Below, in pieces: positions 31,934-38,028 of a DNA stretch of 38,028 nt (its first letter is position 1; each line of letters opens with the position of its first letter). The DNA comes from Chara braunii (Eukaryota; Streptophyta; Charophyceae; Charales; Characeae). The stretch covers positions 533,665 through 571,692 of the forward strand of contig BFEA01000621.1 in the NCBI GenBank assembly GCA_003427395.1, given 5' to 3'. The position numbers and the translations under genes are program-made. Below the pieces are notes generated by a model. That model searched no databases, was not told where the DNA came from, and saw nothing but the letters and a program-made list of their open reading frames with translations.

Positions 31934-33500
31934 CTTCGCAGGTGCCTTCCCTTTTAACATCCTTCCATATTCTGGCACCGCTTGAGGAGCTGTGTGAATC
32001 AGTTCCTCTCTGGTAAACCACCGATCTTCTTTTGGATCCGTATGATGCCTGAATCTGACGCGATATTCTCTCTNGGGTTTGGGAGGTCTTCCTCTACCCA
32101 GTAGCTTTGGAACAAGCATGTCCCTATGATCCACAATATCGTCGATGTCCACTTGGTCATCCATGGTTGGGGGCAGCATCGATCTCCTGGAGNGGAATTG
32201 ATCTGTCTCAGCGAAAGGTGCAAGCTTTGAGGCATGAAAGACAGGGTGAGTGCGCAGGTGACCAGGGATACGGATAACGTGGGACGGATCATCCAAACCA
32301 TTTCCCACTANATCCAAGACTTCCCGAGATGGATCAACTAACCTTTTATTCCCTGCCTTATCCAGAAAGTATAACCCATCCATCAGGAGATGGTCTTTCC
32401 GGTAGGCTTCCNCCATCGATTGAGTTAGCTCGTGAGATATGCCNAATTCANAAACTAGNGCCCTACGTGACAGCGCATCAGCANNTTGTTATTCTCCCCC
32501 TTNAATTACTCTAGCTTAAAGTCATATTGTCTATGATCTTATTNTAGNGCTTGAGNGCATTGGAGAGAACAGGTTGAGTCTTANTCAACTTTAGAATCTG
32601 ATGATCAGTCCTCGAGTAGAAGAATCTACCNAACATGGATTAGAGCCTTGCATAGGGCATAGAGTTTCCTCACTTAAGTGGACTTAGCCAACTTCTTAGA
32701 TGACATNAGAGCCTTGCATAGGGCATAGAGTTTCCTCACTTAAGTGGACTTAGCCAACTTCTTAGATGACATATTTTTGCTCATACTCAATCGGCCTCAA
32801 CTGCTTCCCATCCTGGTGAGCCAGCACTATGCCAATCCCATACTGATTAGCATCAGTGGTTACTATAAAAGACCTCTGAGGATCAGGAACCATGAGAAAC
32901 TCGTGATTCATGAGTGCATGCTTCAATCGTTTGAAGGCAACCTCACACTCGTCACTCCAGTCCCTTGGGGTGTCAAGTCGAGTAGGATCTGTCAAAGGAG
33001 AGGCGACTTTAGAATAGTTCTTTATGGAGTTCCTATAGTAGTCGGCGAGCCGCACATCCCTAAGAAAGACCTAACCTCAGTCACCGTCTGAGGACGCGGC
33101 GAGTCCCTTATACTAGCCACCTAGAGGCGCTGCGTTCTTCACTGTGGTGGCATCGAAGCCTCTATAGTCAATGCGCATCCTCAAACTTCCTGCCTTCTTC
33201 TTTACAATCAACACGGGGGATCCGAAGGGAGAAGTACTTAGGCCATATACATCCCTTTTCTGTCAGCTCCTTCAGTTGTCGTTAGAGTTCGTACCACTCG
33301 GCCGGGGCCATCCTATAGATTCTTCCCTTTGGGGTTTTACTCCCTGGAATTATTTCCTATGGCGTGGACTATCTCCCTTTCAATGACTCTTGTGGGCTTC
33401 TTGAATAGATCAGGGAGCTTAGCGACGATATGCTCTATCTCTGGGGGTGTTTATAGTATTTGTAGAACGTTGTTGTACATAAGCACGCATAGGACTCAAA
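31934..33500 (-). pseudogene. Gypsy pol remnant: RT, RNase H, integrase
   Basis: In order on the minus strand: RT N-terminus with [13 protein letters not shown] and RMRIDYR (about 33230-33124); then a jump to RT end VTEVRSFLGM (about 33095-33070), so the catalytic Y-x-DD core is absent. RNase H follows with FIVTTDANQYGIG and RPIEY (about 32905-32780), and a KLAKST-VRKLYALCKAL piece. The integrase zinc-finger region is LLMDGLYFLDKAGNKRLVDP (about 32395-32330). After an N at 32312 the frame jumps to the integrase C-terminus, VIRIPGHLRTHPVFHASKL, and a chromodomain-like tail with EYRVRFRHH. The integrase DDE core is missing. There are several frameshifts, stops and Ns. Some gaps may be assembly losses. 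Confidence 0.8.
32642..32772. other. Exact 65-nt duplication around a single N
   Basis: 32642-32706 and 32708-32772 are identical and separated by N at 32707. It duplicates a stretch of RNase H and should not be read as a biological repeat. Confidence 0.8.
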
Positions 33501-33699
33501 CAACCTACTAGCCTCTCACTTAGCTAGTTTAATGGTTCACCTATCAGGCAACTCATGCTTCAGCATTTTCTTGTCTCAGTCTAGTACATTCCTAACGACA
33601 TGTCGAATGGCAACTCGTCACTAATTCGGAACGAAATCCTATGATTAAGTTCCCCTCCTCCGAAAGAGAAGGTCTAGACTACGTCCTTGACATAGTCTT

Positions 33700-33860
33700 T
33701 CACTCACTACTAAGCGCTGGTCATTGGCCAAAGTAGATGCTACTGGTCTACTAAGGTGCTGTACCTAATCCTGTGGGCGCAACCTTTCCAAACAGTCAGA
33801 GCTTATGTAGTTCCGTGTGGAGCCGATGTCAACAAAGGCTCCACATTTGCGGCCTCCTAC
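33700..33860 (-). pseudogene. Gypsy aspartic protease remnant
   Basis: The minus strand reads GAFVDIGSTRNYIS, the aspartic protease active-site region. It has DIG where D-S/T-G is usual, a single change at the middle residue. It lies in a different frame from the sequence upstream, so at least one frameshift separates it from gag. Confidence 0.6.
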
Positions 33861-34216
33861 ACCAACTTCCACACAAAATGTTCCCCTCTAGGACCACAAC
33901 TTTGTGCCACCCAGGATTCTCTAGGGTCCCTGTCTGACCACTCACTCTGCGAATCCTCTAAGGCCTCAGACATATCTAATGTACAAAGCACATTTTGGTC
34001 CAGATGAGTTTGCGGGGTGACTAATAAGTCATTAGCCTTGGCCAACTCATGAAGTGGGGAGGGTATTCTCACTTCACCATGAGTAGAAGCAGCTAAAACT
34101 TCCACCGACCTCACATGTTTCCCGAGCTGGAAGCCTGGGAAGAAGGCACCCCTCCCTTAGGGGGCGTCTTCTGCGTGACCTTCACATTCTTGCACTTATG
34201 CTGGGTGTGGTCATTC

Positions 34217-35760
34217 TCACCTAGTTAATGCAAGCTCCATGCGAACAGCGGTCCCGCCACACTGATCTATGCCAGCCTTAACCCAATCACCAACTTTGGA
34301 CTGATTGGAGGCGGCCTGCCCTTGACTCTTTTGATGACCCTTCCCTCGACCACCCGCCTTAGACTTTTCATACCGCGACAAGGGTGCTACCCTCAGCATG
34401 GTCCTCACCGTCATCCTCTGGTGCATCCATCAGGTCAGAAAGGTCATTGACCTCCGTTTGAGTCCCATCGGAAACAACCATCATCAGTCGACTACCCTTC
34501 TTCTTCCACTCATGTGGACCCTCCTTTCTTCTCCCGTCTACTGAAGTGTGATAGGCCAACTGTGTTCTCAGAATCTCAGGGAGAAATAGCGAATGCCTGG
34601 GACAACAATGAGATTCTCAACGGTAGTCGTAAACTCCCTGACTCATGTCCCCTCTCCAAGTTTTTGCATGGCGTTTATTGCCTGCTGAGCTTGTTGCGGA
34701 TTGTTCCAGCGAGCTTCTACCCTGTCCATGAACTCTTCTAGAGATAGGGTCTTACCCCAATCTCCTATGCGTCATCCATATCTAGCATTTGCTATGAACA
34801 CACTCAACCAGTTTGTTGCTCTACCTTCAAGGTACGAGGCAGCCGTTATCACTTCCTCTTCCGGCAAGGTTCTCTTGGCCCTCACCCACATCGGGACCGA
34901 TCTCAACCTGAGGTTGAGATCCTCCTCCTTCTTTTCACCTGTGTAAGGAAGGGGATCCCTCTTCGGGGTCTTTGAGAACAAGGAACTTGCTGCTGTTCCT
35001 GTGGTGAAACAGGTTGTTGTGGCGGTGATTGAGTAGCTATCACTGCCTGACTAGAACAAGAAGAAGCTATAGTCTGTGCTGCGACTCCTGATGAACCGCT
35101 TGGTTGTGTGCCAGCTTGGGGATCGATGCCTATCATCGTCAACTTAGGGAGTGATGATCTATAAAACTGCAAGCAACTTAGAGCTTAGCTGCTGCAACTG
35201 AGTCAATGTCTTATCCAAGGTGTTTTGCATGAAGTCCATTCTGCTGACTACGCGTGCATGTAGTGAGAGCAAACTAGACCTCAACACCTTCATTGGGTCA
35301 AACAATGCTGACTCATCAGTTACCTCTAACGCAGTTTTGTCGGCCTCTACTCTCTCCAACCTGACTATCCTATCTCCTCTCTTTCTCTCTGTGGCTTCCT
35401 GAAGTTCCCTCGCTAGCCGTGCACGGATCCTTTTGACTTGCTGGAGTTCCCTCAACTCCCGTTGGCGAGGGGTCAATGGGCTTAACTGCGAGCCCACCAT
35501 TTGACCAGTGGAGACAACAAAAACTACGGTACTAAGGATGCCCGTGGACCAGGTGACCATTCCCAACTGTGTCCTCGACGAGGTCCCAGACGAGATGGCA
35601 GCATTGGACGCTGCTGCGGTAACCATTGCAGTTGCGACAGCCTGTCTAGCTGCTACATTAGCTGCTGCTACCAGCGATGCAACTTCTCTTGTTGTTCTCT
35701 TGGCTGCTACTCGTGCACGGGCTCTTGCTCCGACCCTAAGCCGTCGCTTGACTCCGGTAC
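34217..35760 (-). pseudogene. Gypsy D gag remnant
   Basis: Broken into several frames on the minus strand. The N-terminal part (35626-35162) has an Arg/Glu-rich coiled-coil-like stretch (RQRELRELQQVKRIRARLA), then a Gln/Pro/Ser-rich linker. The capsid follows with VPMWVRAKRTLPEEEVITAA and SYLEGRATNWL (34900-34800) and FMDRVEARWNNPQQAQ (about 34730). A basic Gly/Lys/Gln-rich tail is near 34350. At least two frameshifts and two stops are present. I see no intact zinc knuckle. The style resembles gag proteins of algal/plant Ty3 elements, from memory only. Confidence 0.7.
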
Positions 35761-37135
35761 CTAGGATCTAGAACACGAACGAAACTCTCTTTAGCTCCGA
35801 CTGTGAGTCTCACGTCGTCAACTCTACCCTCATTGCTGTCTGTCCCACCCAACAGCTATGCAAATAGTATCTGCACCACAACTCCCTACTGGAGTCCTAC
35901 CATAGCATGTGTGTGACCGACTCTAAATTTTCTAAAAATAAATATGAGTCCGATAGGTTACTTCACCACTGTCAAGCGATTGTCAAACAATATTCACATA
36001 GACTGTACACATAATCTATTCCTATCGTTGATTAGTTCACTTACAGCAGCATTAGATAGAACTGGTTATGGTAGTATACAACAGTCCTACTCTAATCTGT
36101 TTGTGAGGTGTTAGCAGTTGTCAACCAACTAATCAAAAATAAAAATAAATTATGTAACAGATGTATGCACAATGGATATGGTTGTATCAACAGTCGAGCA
36201 TCAATTAGAACCTACCCACCCCTCCATTCAACATACCGGAAAGCATCATTGAGCAGCGGTGTCTTCGTGTGTAATGTCGGCCCACCCCTGTGCCCAAGTC
36301 ATTGTCGAGCAAGCCAGCCCATCCACTCTTATTTACCCTCGTACGGAACGAGCCTTCCTACCCGGTTTGATCTGGATGATCAGGAGGGATTTAAGGAGAG
36401 CCCCCATCTCCTCAGGAATTGTTTAACGTCGCAGACAGGACGACGATCACAGCCAGTATCAACACCGAGTCCCCAACCAGAAGTATTTATAGACGGTCTG
36501 GTAAGCATCTCTTATGGGCTGGCACACCCGGCACGACTTCTATAGCGCAGCAAAGTGCCAAAATGGACAAGCAGCCATCGCATGTGTGACCTACTCCCAT
36601 TGGGTTGGCATGGTGACCGTGACCCAAGTGCTTCGACCACGGTCCTTCAGAGGCACCGCCCTTTCTCCTTCCAGATGCTTCCGGGAGGATTGTCGTCTCT
36701 CAAGGTAGCGCGCATTCGACACCTCACCAAAAGAGAGGACTCTCAAGATTGAACTCTCTTCCTCACGGTAAGAAGAGATTGAGAGAGTAGATNAGGTAAG
36801 GAAACAACGTACCTGAAGATAGCTGCCCCCAACCACAGATTTCTCACCAATTGAGCTGAATGTGCATTTGATGACCGGTCGTTAGCCTCGTTACCACCCA
36901 TAATGCAACGCAGTGCCACCTCATCCAAATGCACATCAGTATGCTCTCATCACCATACATACAATCTGTCGTTACCACGGCCTTCCAGCCGTACGGCCTT
37001 CTGGCGCACACATCTCTACCCAGGTCGTGCGCCTAATGTTGGCCTGATGTCACAAGAACCAACTGCGAAGAAGCATCGTCAACNCACCAAGTCTGTATAA
37101 CGCCAGCGCACCAAGGTAAGTGGCGAATCGAACCA
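35761..37135 (-). other. Leader of gypsy element D
   Basis: 1.4 kb between the PBS and gag, with no supported frame. Two isolated Ns (36793, 37084) suggest low-quality joins. Confidence 0.55.
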
Positions 37136-37147
37136 GCTCCGATACCA
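37136..37147 (-). promoter_or_regulatory. Primer-binding site of element D, initiator-Met type
   Basis: The minus strand reads TGGTATCGGAGC, one change from the classic plant TGGTATCAGAGC. It starts three nucleotides after the LTR end (…TTGCA). Confidence 0.75.
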
Positions 37148-37150
37148 AAT

Positions 37151-38028
37151 TGCAAGGAACATGAATGTGGACCAAGCACAAAAATCCAGATTGCAAAATC
37201 ACACTGAAGTCCAAGTAGTCAAAGCAAGAGCAGATAGCACAATGGAACCGAGTAACCATCCATTTGAGAACGATACAGAAGAATCGTGAGTCAATGTCCA
37301 AGCCCAATCGGGCAACATCATAACCCAATGTAACTCTCTCTCTTGAATGGCGCTAGGCGCCCTACCTACTCTACAGCCTATCACTACAACTACAACATGA
37401 AAGCAACCAGACAACTTGACGACCAGCGAGTGATGATGTCAACACCAATGCCGACTTCCTCTCCACCAGGTACGTCCCTCTCTTCTCCCTCACTCTCCCT
37501 TGTTATCCCACACAGCGCCCTTCACCTCCGAAGGACCACCTTCCCCCTTCACCTCCTTTGCGCCCACAGGCAGCCCGGCTATGGCCGCCAGCGCCCTGCG
37601 CCCAGGCAGTGCTCTACCGCTTAGCACTAATCTCCCTCTACCTCAGCCTAGCGCAGCCCAGCCCAGCGCAGCACCTCGCAAATGCGCAGCGTGCCGGCAT
37701 TGCTCGCAATGGCCAAGATCCCTGCCCACTCGCCCTCCCTGCCTATATGCCAGTGTTGTGTGTGGGCGGCCTCCCTTGAACCTGTGTCTGGGCCCCAGTA
37801 CCTGTACCCGGGCCCAATGCGGTTGGGGCCCAGGAGATGCAGTTGCGCCTCTTTCATCAAGGCCTGCGGCCAGATTCAGATAGTGGACCGGTTTCCGATT
37901 GGCATTTTCGGCCTCTATATCCCGCATGCATTGTCGGCCTCACGTTTATGTGCCCAAGGCCTAACCAATTCTGGGGCCCTGGGATTTCTGCATTTGCAGA
38001 GCTCCGATACTCGGTGCACTCCAACCAA
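37151..38028 (-). repeat. 5' LTR of gypsy element D (runs off window)
   Basis: The inner end is fixed by TG (37151) next to the PBS. 37515-38028 repeats 31118-31631. The outermost ~166 bp (equivalent to 31728-31893) lie beyond the window. It gives the intact empty site for the outer giant element: ACACAGCGCCC is continuous here, whereas LTR-C is joined to GCGCCC at 31118. Confidence 0.75.

Overview
The window is eukaryotic, transposon-dense nuclear DNA with no host gene that I can recognise. It is best read as plant lineage (a streptophyte, perhaps a charophyte alga such as Chara; that genus is a guess). The lineage evidence is a primer-binding site matching the plant tRNA-Asp 3' end, a second site of the plant initiator-Met type, and U6 snRNA-like segments with the plant 5' stem-loop (GTCC-TTCG-GGAC-ATCCG).

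Layout, outermost first. (1) A decayed Ty3/gypsy element (D) lies on the minus strand at 31118-38028: 5' LTR from 37151 to beyond the window, PBS 37136-37147, gag about 34217-35760, protease about 33.8 kb, broken RT/RNase H/integrase 31934-33500, PPT 31894-31906, and a truncated 3' LTR 31118-31893. (2) Its 3' LTR was hit at 31117/31118 by a second minus-strand element (outer giant element). This has 7.27-kb LTRs: LTR-C 23850-31117 and LTR-A from 2660 to before the window start. It has a tRNA-Asp PBS (23831-23847), a leader, an intact 288-aa ORF of unknown function (21990-22856), and a gag with an RGG-rich tail. No pol is visible. (3) That gag is interrupted by a plus-strand relative (inner giant element, 5208-20645): LTR-B 5208-12363, PBS 12366-12382, a 2.1-kb internal remnant, and a 5'-truncated LTR-2 (about 14490-20645). 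Removing the inner element with one copy of a 4-bp target duplication puts the gag reading frame back in register.

The striking part is the content of the giant LTRs. They carry a U6 snRNA-derived segment about 1.2 kb from the LTR start. They also carry arrays of hairpins in which the loop sequence is nearly constant while the stems differ from unit to unit yet stay complementary (9089-9720, 17481-18095, 26481-27416). After the array come about five copies of a roughly 125-bp tandem repeat, a conserved 19-bp palindrome, and a terminal block ending CGACA next to the PBS. LTR-C uses a different hairpin loop from LTR-B and LTR-2, and a 3.0-kb segment inside it is inverted.

Scattered single Ns occur only at 31632-37084. 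At least two of them sit between exact 95-nt and 65-nt direct duplications, so the gypsy copy is partly an assembly patchwork. All homology statements come from reading the sequence by eye; no alignment or database search was run.
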